DNA of 64,000 bases from G963717155 sp963717155 (GTDB taxonomy: Bacteria; Actinomycetota; Thermoleophilia; Gaiellales; JALYLC01). The DNA is taken from assembly GCA_963717155.1 (NCBI GenBank), contig OY970326.1, positions 4,278,001 through 4,342,000 on the forward strand, written 5' to 3'. Positions 46,086-54,188 of the stretch are shown here, one piece after another. Position numbers and translations under genes: made by a program. The notes below the pieces were generated by a model. The model was not told where the DNA came from, made no database searches, and worked only from the letters and a program-made list of their open reading frames with translations. Within the stretch, counting starts at the first letter, position 1, and each line of letters opens with the position of its first letter.

Positions 46086-47505
46086 CTAGGCCGTGCGGCG
46101 CCGTGCGGCCTCGTCGCGGTGGCCGATCACGCGTTCGAGCTGACCGCGGTCGAGCAGTCCCTCGAATGCGTCCACGATCTCTGGGCAGAACTGCGTGCCC
46201 GCGTTCCGCCGAAGCTCCCCGCGCGCCGCGGTCAGGCTCAGCGCATCCCGGTAGGGCCGGTCCGAGGTCATCGCATCGAACGCGTCCGCGACCCGGGCGA
46301 TGCGCGCCGCCAGCGGCAGCTCGTCGCCCGACAGGTGATCGGGGTAGCCGGTGCCGTCGAGATTCTCGTGATGGTGCCGGACCATGCTGATCACGATCGG
46401 AGAGAGCTCGACTCCCTCCAGGATCGCGATCGCCACCAGCGGGTGGCGTCGCATGGCCTCCCACTCGTCGGCGTCCAGCGGTCCCGGCTTGGAGAGCACC
46501 GCATCGGGCACGCCGATCTTGCCGATGTCGTGCAGCAGCGCCCCGTGCTCGATCTCGCGACGGGTCGCGTCGTCCAGCCCGAGCGCGCTGGCGATGCGGA
46601 CGGAGTACTGCGCGACACGCGAGGTGTGGCCGGCCGTGTAGGGATCCTTCGCATCGATCGCCTGGGCGAGGCCGCGGATGAGTTGCAGGTGGCCGCGCGA
46701 CAGCGAGGCGAGCAGGCCCCGGTTCTCACCGAGCAAGGCCCCGAGCGTCTGGTTCTTCGTGCGCAGCTCCTCGACCATCCGTTCGGTCGCGCGGAGGTAC
46801 TGACCGGTTGCGATGAGCATGGCCGCGGCGGGCATCGCGAACACGAGGATTCCCAGGAGCCCCAGGCTATGGTCTGCGAGCACGATGCCCGCGGCCAGAA
46901 TGCCGTAGACCACGTAATGCGGTGCGAGCCAGGCCGTGATCTCCCGGAAGACGGCGAGCGGACGTCGCCTCTCGACGACGGCCGTCGCGGCGATGACGGA
47001 GGTGACGTTGACCACGTAGTACGCGAGACCTGCCAACGCTCCGACGCCAAGGAGCGCGAACCCGCCGATGCCGTGCCTGGTGGCCGCGTACAGGAGCGAG
47101 CTCGCCGCAACACCGGCCAGGGCGTACGTGGCCCAGTTGTACGCCGTGTAGAAGTTGATGGCGCGGCGCGACCCGTCGCACACGAGCGATGCGAGCGCCT
47201 CGAGCAGCACGACTGCCGGCAGTCCGACGATGGCGCCTGCGGCCATGGCGGGGACCGAGCCGGGGGATCAGGAAGTTGTCGTCGTAGATGCTCTGCCGCG
47301 CGAGGTCGCTCAGCAGGGCCATGCCGCCGAGGATCGCGAACGCCGCGAGCTGGTCGGTCTCGAGCGGTGCAAACGCGAGCGTGAGGATCGAGACGCCAAC
47401 CGCGATAGCGATGACGCAGATACCCATGGCTCGAAAGGCCCGCATCCCCGGTTGAGGTCTGGTCGCCTCGAGGGCTTCCGCCGCGGTATGCGCCTCCGCC
47501 GCCAT
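46086..47505 (-). CDS. Membrane HD-GYP domain protein (c-di-GMP phosphodiesterase type; one frame break near 47256)
   Basis: About 472 residues after repair. The N-terminal half has 6-8 membrane helices (ICVIAIAVGVSILTLAFA, then in another frame IVGLPAVVLLEALASLV, LAGVAASSLLYAA, YGILAAGIVLADHSLGLLG). One extra C in CCCC near 47256 separates the halves. The C-terminal HD-GYP domain (about 300-460) has HTSRVAQYSVRIA, GALLHDIGKIGVPD, MVRHHHENLDGTGYPDHL and ARIARVADAFDAMTSDRPY, all catalytic motifs intact. It probably hydrolyses cyclic di-GMP. It lies upstream of the GAF-PP2C gene in the same orientation. Confidence 0.85.
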
Positions 47506-47606
47506 TAACAGTGCTTTCGGCGGTTTCGCACAGATTCTTGACCGCTAATTGGGGATTTCCGACGCGCGACGCCGTTCGCGAGTGGCTTTCGTCCGGAAAG
47601 GGCTGC

Positions 47607-48756
47607 ATGATTGCGAGGCCTATGGCGGAGCCACACGCAACGACTATTTCGAGCCAGTCGTTTCCACGGCTCCGTGCGGGGCTCAGCGTCATCCCCGAGG
47701 AGGGGGAGACGATCGTCTTCTCACCTCGTCTCGAGTCGATGGAGTCGATCGACGACCCCGACGGAGTCTGGGCCGCCCTGCTCGGTGCGTGCGATGGCAC
47801 GGTGGGCCTCGACGCGGTGGTGTCGAGGCTTGCCCGCGCGGGCTTCGACCTCTCGCGTGGGGATGTCGCGGAGGGCATCGAGGCAGCTGATGGCACAGGG
47901 ATTGCTCGTCGACGGGTCCGCGGATGTCGACGACGAGTGGTCGAACCAGCGGTCGTACATCGAGCAGCTCACGCGAGGCGACATGGATGTCGCTGCCGCT
48001 CAGGGGCGAGTCCGGAGCACGCGCGTGCTCGTGCTCGGTGCCGGTGGTACCGGCTCGTGGCTCGCGTTGTCGCTCGCGATGATGGGCGTCGCGGAGCTCA
48101 TCGTGGTCGACCCCGATGTCGTCGAGGATCGCAATCGGGGACGGCAGCCGTACGCGTCAGCTTCGGTGGGACGGCGGAAGGTCGAGGTCCTCGGCGAGAT
48201 CGTGACCGGGCTCCGCCCGAGCCTCAGCTACGCCGGCGTCGACCTCCGCGTCGAGCACGAGGACGATCTCAGCTCACTCGTGCATGACGTCGACGTCGTG
48301 GCCTGCTGCGCCGATGAGCCGAGCCTGGATGTGATCGCATCGCTCATCGCGCGCGTCTGCGTGCCGGTCGGGGTCCCACACATCATCTGCGGCTACCACG
48401 GGGCGACCGGGCGCGTCGGGCCCTTCTGGTATCCGCGACGCCGCGCGCTCCCGTGCCCCGGCTGCCACTCCCTCTTCACCGCCGCAGGGCACGAACGCGA
48501 GGGCCTCGACCCGAGGCCACGCAGGCCGCCAACGCCTGTCAGCGTTGCGCAACCGCAACTCGTCGCGGCGGTGGCGGCGAGCGAGATCCTCCACTTTCGA
48601 GCGGGTGTCCGGCCCGCCACGGCTGGCAAGCTGTTCTCCCTCGACTCGCTCACCCTGGGTAGCTCCCGCTCGCGCGTACCCCTACGCAGCGACTGCCCCA
48701 TCTGTTTCGGCGGACGGAAACGACACGTAGCGGTGTCCTCCTCCGCAACCGCCTAG
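47607..48756 (+). CDS. E1-like adenylating enzyme, microcin C MccB type (ThiF/MoeB superfamily) with N-terminal RRE-like domain
   Basis: About 382 residues after removing one extra G near 47882 (GAGGCAG to GAGCAG gives IEQLMAQGLLVD). The ATG at 47607 follows GGAAAGGG; the ATG at 47622 is an alternative. Residues about 20-95 form a small winged-helix, PqqD-like peptide-binding domain (PRLRAGLSVIPEEGE, LLGACDGTVGLDAVVSRL). The linker NQRSYIEQLTRGDMDVAAA leads to the nucleotide-binding core VLGAGGTGSWLALSLAMMG, VVDPDVVEDRNRGRQP, SVGRRKVEVL, the Mg-binding Asp in CCADEPSLDVI, and a Cys4 zinc site: CPGC and CPIC. From memory, order and spacing follow E. coli MccB. It probably adenylates the C-terminal Asn of the adjacent peptide. 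Other E1-like RiPP enzymes are the alternative. Confidence 0.72.
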
Positions 48757-48763
48757 CAGCGAG

Positions 48764-48772
48764 AGGAGGTGA
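48764..48772 (+). promoter_or_regulatory. Perfect Shine-Dalgarno site of the putative precursor-peptide gene
   Basis: AGGAGGTGA matches the 16S anti-SD end completely, with 7 nt between GGAGG and the ATG at 48777. It is the strongest ribosome site seen in the window and lies in an AT-richer patch (CTATATGA). It argues that the 21-codon frame is really translated at a high rate. Confidence 0.75.
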
Positions 48773-48776
48773 CTAT

Positions 48777-48842
48777 ATGACCCTGAGAATTCGCACCGTC
48801 AAGCGCCCTACGGCGACGATCGGGAAGCTCGCGTCGAACTAG
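48777..48842 (+). CDS. Putative microcin C-like precursor peptide (MccA-like, 21 residues)
   Basis: A 22-codon gene, too short for ordinary ORF callers, lies 20 bp after the MccB-like stop. The peptide begins MTLRIRTVKRP and ends GKLASN, with five basic and no acidic residues. Known MccA precursors end in Asn, whose carboxyl MccB joins to a nucleotide. From memory, the Bacillus amyloliquefaciens precursor also starts M-L-K-I-R-x-V-K and ends Asn, a close match in length and pattern. G+C is about 61%, below its neighbours. In classical operons the precursor is first; here it follows the enzyme. If this is not a precursor, it could be a leader peptide. Confidence 0.65.
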   Translation: MTLRIRTVKRPTATIGKLASN

Positions 48843-48946
48843 CGGCCCTTTCGACGTGAACGCGAGGGCGGGAGCACGTCGGCAAGTGATGTTCTCATGC
48901 GCGGCGAGCGCCGTCCGCGCGTCGTTCGACGTTTTAGGCGATGCAC

Positions 48947-48982
48947 GGGGCGAAGCGTCAGGGGTACCTGACGCTTCGCCCC
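48947..48982. terminator. Perfect 16-bp hairpin shared by the convergent mcc-like genes and MFS gene
   Basis: GGGGCGAAGCGTCAGG (48947-48962) pairs exactly with CCTGACGCTTCGCCCC (48967-48982), loop GGTA. It lies 104 bp after the precursor stop and covers the last codons and stop (48958) of the MFS gene, so it can end transcription from both sides. It is one of the two strongest hairpins in the window. The stretch 48843-48946 holds no gene I can see. Confidence 0.7.
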
Positions 48983-50187
48983 GCAAGTCGCACGGCGACG
49001 GCGTAGAGAGCGATCGCGAGCGCGCCGATGAGGGCAACCGAGCACCACATCGCGGTGTCGCCGAACGCGCTCCTTACCTGCAGCCCGATCAGCGGGCCGA
49101 TCGCGAAGGCGGCCGGCACCATCGCGCTGCTCGCGCCGAAGTACGCCCCCCGCATGTCATCGGGCGCGAGGCGTGCGATCAGGCCCTGCGACGGCGGCCC
49201 CCAGAGCATCTCGCCGAGCACGAACAGCAGGAGCAGCAGGATGAGGAGCGGCAGCGCCGTGCTGACGGCCAGGAACAGGAACGGCGTTCCCATCGCGACG
49301 ATCCCGACCGCGATCCGTGTGAACTCGCCGACGCCGCTGACGCGGGACGTGAGGCGGATCTGGCACAGCACGACCACGGCCGGGTTGATCGCGAGCAGGA
49401 TGCCCCAGGCCGCAGGGGCTACCCCGTGCGACTGCACGAGCGAGATCGGGAGCAGGATCTCGTAGGAGAGGTAGACGATGGACGCGAGCGTTCCGGCAGC
49501 GAGCAGGAACACGAATGCCGGGTCGCGGAGGAGCGAGCGTCGGGATGCGTCATCGGCCTGCTCGCTCGGCGGGACCGTCGTGAGTCGCGGGATCGCCGGT
49601 AGCGCGACGAGGAACGCGAGCGCCCCGATCGCGCCGATGCCGATGAAGAGCGGGCGCCAGCCGATCGTCAGCAGGGCCGCGCCGATCAACGGGCCGCCCA
49701 TGAAACCGAGATTCTGCACGACGCGCTGGGACGCGAACGCATGCTCGTGGCGCGCTCGCGGGACGAGGTCGGTGAGCAGGGCCTGCTGTGCGGCGAACAA
49801 CATGCCCGTGGCGCCGCCCAGGAGCACGATGAGCGCGAGGCCGAGACCCACGTGGCTGCCCACGAACGCGAGGCTGCCTCCGAGGAGCGCCAGGGCGGCC
49901 GAGGCCAGGAGGATCGGACGCCGCCGGCCGATGCGATCCGAGAGGTGTCCTCCGACGTTGCCCGCGATGACCGCCGCGATCGCTGATCCCGCAAAGGCGA
50001 ACCCGAGCTCGGTCTGTGATGATCCGAGAGACCGGAGCGCCCACAGCCCGAGGAAGCTGGCCTGCGCCGATTCTGCGATCGCCTGCAGGAGCATTACGCC
50101 GAGCACGGGCCGGAGTACGGGATCGATCGAGTCGCCGACGATGCGGTGCACGACGTCCCGCTCCTGCCGGGGCGGATCGGTGGTCAT
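48958..50187 (-). CDS. MFS transporter (candidate exporter of the microcin C-like compound, MccC role)
   Basis: 409 residues, 12 predicted membrane helices. Loop motif A is GGHLSDRIGRRRPILLA, and the C-terminal half repeats the MFS pattern (SVGVGEFTRIAVGIVAMGT-like and MLWGPPSQGLIARLAPDDMRGAYFG, given in parts: MLWGPPSQGLI and DDMRGAYFG). It belongs to drug/multidrug efflux MFS types. It converges on the MccB/peptide pair and shares their terminator. E. coli MccC, the microcin C exporter and self-resistance pump, is also an MFS protein. The role here is inferred from context; an unrelated efflux pump is possible. Confidence 0.72.
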   Translation of the reverse strand: MTTDPPRQERDVVHRIVGDSIDPVLRPVLGVMLLQAIAESAQASFLGLWALRSLGSSQTELGFAFAGSAIAAVIAGNVGGHLSDRIGRRRPILLASAALALLGGSLAFVGSHVGLGLALIVLLGGATGMLFAAQQALLTDLVPRARHEHAFASQRVVQNLGFMGGPLIGAALLTIGWRPLFIGIGAIGALAFLVALPAIPRLTTVPPSEQADDASRRSLLRDPAFVFLLAAGTLASIVYLSYEILLPISLVQSHGVAPAAWGILLAINPAVVVLCQIRLTSRVSGVGEFTRIAVGIVAMGTPFLFLAVSTALPLLILLLLLFVLGEMLWGPPSQGLIARLAPDDMRGAYFGASSAMVPAAFAIGPLIGLQVRSAFGDTAMWCSVALIGALAIALYAVAVRLAGRSVRYP

Positions 50188-50271
50188 GCGGTCACCGCGG
50201 CAGGCTCGGACGGGAAGCGAACGCCACCGGCTGGTTGTACCGCACGAGCTCCGGGGCCCGGGCCATCGGTG

Positions 50272-52518
50272 CTATCTGACAAGCGCCCAGGCCTCTTCGA
50301 GGAGCGCGGGCACTCCCTCGTCGAGACCGCGGTAGTACGGGTCGTCGGTCGTGCCTGCGATCAGGCGCCGGTAGTTCCCCTCGAGGAAGATGGCGCCCTT
50401 CCAGAGCGCGAGGCCCATGTACCAGCGCAGACCCTCGATGTCCCGGCCCGAGCGCGCGGCGTAGCGCTCGACGAGTGCGGCACGCGACGGAAACCCGTGC
50501 GCGCGCGTGACCGGGGACAGCTCGAGCGCGTTGCCGGGCGAGCCCGGCTCGCTCCAGGTCGCGGCGAGGTATCCGACGTCGGCGAGCGGGTCTCCGAGCG
50601 TTGCGAGCTCCCAGTCGAGCAGGGCCGAGACCCGGACCGGACCGGGTTCGCACAGCACGTTGCCGAGACGGAAGTCCCCGTGCACGACCGTCGTCTCGCG
50701 CTGCTCCGGCCGGTGGCGCTCGAGCCAGTCGGCGAGCTCGAGGGCACGCGGAAGCGGACGCGTCTGCGTCCGTTCGAGCAGATCCCGGAAGCGTCGGAGC
50801 TGCCGCTCGAGGTAGCCGTCGGGGCGCGCGAGCTCTACCAGGAGCCCGCCGCGCCAGTCGATCGAATGCACCTCACACAGCGTCTCGACGAGGTCGTCCG
50901 CGAGCGCGGCGCGGTCGTCGGCCGACTCGAGCCAGTCAGGCAGCGCGTCGTTCAGCGACACGCCGGGCATCGTCTGCATCACGAGGAACGGCACGCCGAT
51001 CACGTCCGGATCGGCGTGGACGTAGAGCACGCGTGGCGTTCGGGCCGTCGTGGGCTCGAGCGCGCGCAGGATGCGGGCCTCGCGCAGCACGTCGTGCGCC
51101 GACGGCGCCAGCGGAGGCCGTGGCGGTCGGCGCAGCACGCCGTCGAGCCCGTCACGCCGGACGCGGAGCGTGATGTTCGAGTGGCCCGAGCCGATCGGCT
51201 CGATCGTGAGCGGGCCACGACCGAGGCCTGCCGCGTCGAGCGCGCGCTCGACGGGCAGCCGCACGACGAGCGGCGTGCGTCTCAGGCTCGCCGCCTGGGC
51301 GGACGTGTCGACGATGTCGAGGTCGGCGCGGGCCGAGGCACGCCTGCGCACGGCCCGCTGGGCGATCGCCATGCGGTGGGTCTCGGAGGGGCCGTCGTAG
51401 ATCCGGAACGGGCGGAGCTCCGCGGCGAAACGCGCCAGCGGCAGCTCGTCGGACACGCCGAGCCCGCCGCACAGCTGCATCGCGCGGTCGACTACGCGGC
51501 CGACGGCCTCGGCGACGAACACCTTGGCGACACCCGACTCGTGACGTGCGGGCTCGCCCGCATCGAGCACCTCGGCGCAGCGGCGGATCAGCGCGCGGCT
51601 CGCCTCGAGGTCGATCACGCAGTCGGCGATCAGGGCCTGGGCGATGCCCTGTTCGTCGAGGCGCCGACCGAAGAGCTCGCGCTCGGCTGCATGGTCGAGC
51701 GCCACGTCGAGCGATCGGCGTGCGAGGCCGAGCCACCGCATGCAGTGGGTCAGCCGCGCAGGAGCCAGCCGCACCTGCGCCAGCCGGAATCCCAGCCCGA
51801 CCTCTCCCAGCACGGCATCGTCGGCGACGCGGCAGTCGTCGAACACGAGCTCTGCGTGCCCGCCGGCGAACGAGCTGTCGATGGTGCCGATGAGCCGCTC
51901 GACGCGCACCCCCGGGTTCTTCCCCGTCACGATGAACATCGACGCGCCGCGGTCGCCGACGAGGCTGGCGTCGGTCCGGGCCATGCAGATCGTGAACGCG
52001 GCGCCCCGCGCACCCGTCACGAAGCGCTTGCGGCCGCTGATGCTCCAGCCTCCCGGAACCCGCGTGGCTGCGGTGCGAAGCAGCGAGGGGTCCGAGCCTG
52101 CGCCGGGCGGCGGCTCGCTCATGGCGAACGCCGAGCGCACCGCTCCAGCCGCGAGCGGGCGCAGGAAGCGCTCCTTCTGCTCGTCGCTGCCGACCTCGGC
52201 GAGCAGGTGCATGTTCCCCTCGTCCGGCGCGGCGCAGTTCAGGGCAGGAGGCCCGAGCAGGCTGTACCCGGCCTCCTCGAGGACCGCGGACTGCGCGCGG
52301 ACGTCGAGACCCAGACCCCCGTACGCACGCGACACCGTCGGCGTCAGCAGCCCGGCTGCGCGAGCCGCTGCCTGCAGCTCCTGGCGGACGTCGTCAGGCG
52401 GCCCGTGTCCGGTGTCGGGCGCACGCCCCTCGGCGGGCATCACGACGTCGCGCACGAAGGCGCGGACGCGGTCGCGAAGCTCGAGCGCCTCGGGTGTGAG
52501 CCACGGGTCGGCGGTCAA
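50272..52518 (-). CDS. Acyl-CoA dehydrogenase fused to aminoglycoside-phosphotransferase-like (APH) kinase domain
   Basis: 748 residues from TTG 52518, whose TTGA overlaps the preceding stop. Residues 1 to about 400 are an acyl-CoA dehydrogenase: RAFVRDVVMPAEG, SRAYGGLGLDVRAQSAV, FAMSEPPPGAGSDPSLL, ELFGRRLDEQGIAQALIAD, and QLCGGLGVSDELPLARF. Residues about 420-745 are an APH domain: IGSGHSNITLRV, Brenner-type VVHGDFRLGNVLCEPG, and LLDWELATLGDPLADVGYLA. The junction is clean and in one frame. Human ACAD10/11 combine the same domains in the opposite order and act on 4-hydroxy acids via phosphorylation. A similar role in hydroxy-acid breakdown is plausible but unproven. Confidence 0.82.
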   Translation of the reverse strand: MTADPWLTPEALELRDRVRAFVRDVVMPAEGRAPDTGHGPPDDVRQELQAAARAAGLLTPTVSRAYGGLGLDVRAQSAVLEEAGYSLLGPPALNCAAPDEGNMHLLAEVGSDEQKERFLRPLAAGAVRSAFAMSEPPPGAGSDPSLLRTAATRVPGGWSISGRKRFVTGARGAAFTICMARTDASLVGDRGASMFIVTGKNPGVRVERLIGTIDSSFAGGHAELVFDDCRVADDAVLGEVGLGFRLAQVRLAPARLTHCMRWLGLARRSLDVALDHAAERELFGRRLDEQGIAQALIADCVIDLEASRALIRRCAEVLDAGEPARHESGVAKVFVAEAVGRVVDRAMQLCGGLGVSDELPLARFAAELRPFRIYDGPSETHRMAIAQRAVRRRASARADLDIVDTSAQAASLRRTPLVVRLPVERALDAAGLGRGPLTIEPIGSGHSNITLRVRRDGLDGVLRRPPRPPLAPSAHDVLREARILRALEPTTARTPRVLYVHADPDVIGVPFLVMQTMPGVSLNDALPDWLESADDRAALADDLVETLCEVHSIDWRGGLLVELARPDGYLERQLRRFRDLLERTQTRPLPRALELADWLERHRPEQRETTVVHGDFRLGNVLCEPGPVRVSALLDWELATLGDPLADVGYLAATWSEPGSPGNALELSPVTRAHGFPSRAALVERYAARSGRDIEGLRWYMGLALWKGAIFLEGNYRRLIAGTTDDPYYRGLDEGVPALLEEAWALVR

Positions 52519-53042
52519 CCCGCGACCACGGTCCCGGTGTAGGTGTAGCGCTGCACGCTCGGCTTGCAGCCGTGGGCCACGGCGGCCCCGGCCGCGCGGT
52601 AGGTGTAGACCGCCGTCCCCGAGATCGCCAGCGCCCGTCCGAGCCGCGAGCGCCTGGTGGCGTGGAAGCTCTGCGAGACGACTCGCGTGTAGACCTTGTA
52701 GGCGATGACGTGGCCCGACTTGTCGACGCAGTCCGAGAACCCCGGGTCGCGCTCTCTGCGCACGTACGTCCCGTCCCGCAGGCGGAAGCGCAGCGTGCCG
52801 TCGCTCTTCTCGTCCTTGGCCCGCGACGTGACGTCGATCGCGCAGGCGCCGTGACGGCAGGTCGGGACGACGCCCCAGATCCGCACGCCGAGCGGCGTCG
52901 CTCCCGTCAGCGCGTGGTAGGTGACGCGGTACTGGCCCGACACGCGCGCGGGTGTGACGTGTCCCTCCCCCGCCGCGACGGCGGGGACGAGCGCCGCCAT
53001 CGCGACGGTGAGGAGCGGGAGCGCGACACGCCACAAGGACAC
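52515..53042 (-). CDS. Secreted protein of unknown function
   Basis: 175 residues from GTG 53042; the longer open frame to 53939 is antisense read-through of the aldolase. A signal peptide (VALPLLTVAMAALVPAVAAG) precedes a beta-rich domain with paired Cys (PTCRHGACAID), the motif YRVTYHALTGATPLGVRIWG and an ending RYTYTGTVVAG. I do not recognise the family. Similar small secreted beta proteins are common in Thermoleophilia-like genomes. The stop overlaps the ACAD-APH start, so the two are co-expressed. Confidence 0.65.
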   Translation of the reverse strand: MSLWRVALPLLTVAMAALVPAVAAGEGHVTPARVSGQYRVTYHALTGATPLGVRIWGVVPTCRHGACAIDVTSRAKDEKSDGTLRFRLRDGTYVRRERDPGFSDCVDKSGHVIAYKVYTRVVSQSFHATRRSRLGRALAISGTAVYTYRAAGAAVAHGCKPSVQRYTYTGTVVAG

Positions 53043-53102
53043 CACGCCGCGCGGGGTTCGGCGCCCCGGGCCCGCTCCCTTCCCGCTGCTAGGGTTGCGT
53101 GC

Positions 53103-54188
53103 ATGGCCACGACCGCCTCCTCCTCGGCGCTCGCACAGATCGAGCGCACGCTCGGCGCCGAATCCGAGCCGCTGCTCACGCACGTCTGCCGCACGATCGA
53201 GCGTGACCGGCTGTACCTGCCGGGTCCCGATTTCGTCGACCGCGTCGTCGCGCAGTCGGACCGCTCGATCCCGGTCCTGCGCGCGCTCCAGACGATGTTC
53301 GACCATGGCCGTCTCGGCGGGACGGGCCACCTCTCGATCCTCCCCGTCGATCAGGGCATCGAGCACTCGGCCGGCGCGTCCTTCGCCCGGAACCCCGACT
53401 ACTTCGACCCGGCGCGGATCATCGAGCTCGCGATCGAGGGCGGCTGCAACGCAGTTGCATCCACGCTCGGGGTGCTCGGCGCGTGCGCGCGGCGCTACGC
53501 GCATCGCATCCCCTTCATCGTCAAGCTGAACCACAACGAGTTCCTCAGCTACCCGAACGCCTACGACCAGATCATGTTCGGCTCGGTCCGGCAGGCCGTC
53601 GAGCTCGGGGCGGTCGCTGTCGGTGCGACGATCTACTTCGGCTCGCAGGAGTCGCGGCGCCAGATCGTGGAGGTGTCGGAGGCGTTCCAGGAGGCGCACG
53701 AGGCGGGGCTTGCGACGGTCCTCTGGTGCTACCTGCGGAACTCCGCGTTCAGTCCCAAGGACGGCGGGCCCGACTACCACCTGGCCGCCGACCTCACCGG
53801 GCAGGCGAATCACCTCGGCGTCACGATCGAGGCCGACATCATCAAGCAGAAGGCGCCCGAGACGGCCGCGCCGGGGTTCCTCGACCTCAAGTTCGGGAAG
53901 ACCGACAAGCGCGTCTACTCGGAGCTGCTCACCGATCACCCGATCGACATGACCCGCTACCAGCTCGCCAACTGCTACATGGGGCGCGCGGGGCTGATCA
54001 ACTCGGGCGGCGCCTCCGGCGACAACGACATGCGCGATGCCGTGCGCACCGCCGTCGTCAACAAGCGGGCGGGCGGCACCGGCCTCATCTCCGGGCGCAA
54101 GGCATTCCAGCGGCCGCGGGCCGAGGGAGTCGAGCTGCTGCAGGCGATCCAGGACGTCTACCTGTGCGACGAGGTGACGATCGCGTGA
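53103..54188 (+). CDS. fbaB: Class I fructose-bisphosphate aldolase, archaeal/DhnA type
   Basis: 361 residues from ATG 53103. The TIM barrel shows GHLSILPVDQGIEHSAGASF near the start, GAVAVGATIYFGSQESRRQI and EADIIKQKAPETAAPGF (containing the Schiff-base type Lys). The ending INSGGASGDNDMRDAVRTAV binds phosphate. Length is near that of bacterial FbaB. It cleaves fructose-1,6-bisphosphate in glycolysis and gluconeogenesis. The stop overlaps the HemQ gene by 4 bp. Confidence 0.88.
   Translation: MATTASSSALAQIERTLGAESEPLLTHVCRTIERDRLYLPGPDFVDRVVAQSDRSIPVLRALQTMFDHGRLGGTGHLSILPVDQGIEHSAGASFARNPDYFDPARIIELAIEGGCNAVASTLGVLGACARRYAHRIPFIVKLNHNEFLSYPNAYDQIMFGSVRQAVELGAVAVGATIYFGSQESRRQIVEVSEAFQEAHEAGLATVLWCYLRNSAFSPKDGGPDYHLAADLTGQANHLGVTIEADIIKQKAPETAAPGFLDLKFGKTDKRVYSELLTDHPIDMTRYQLANCYMGRAGLINSGGASGDNDMRDAVRTAVVNKRAGGTGLISGRKAFQRPRAEGVELLQAIQDVYLCDEVTIA

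Noticed and set aside
52515..53939. 474-residue frame ending in the secreted protein
   Set aside because: It is antisense to the aldolase for most of its length. A GTG at 53042 with a signal peptide is the sensible start.
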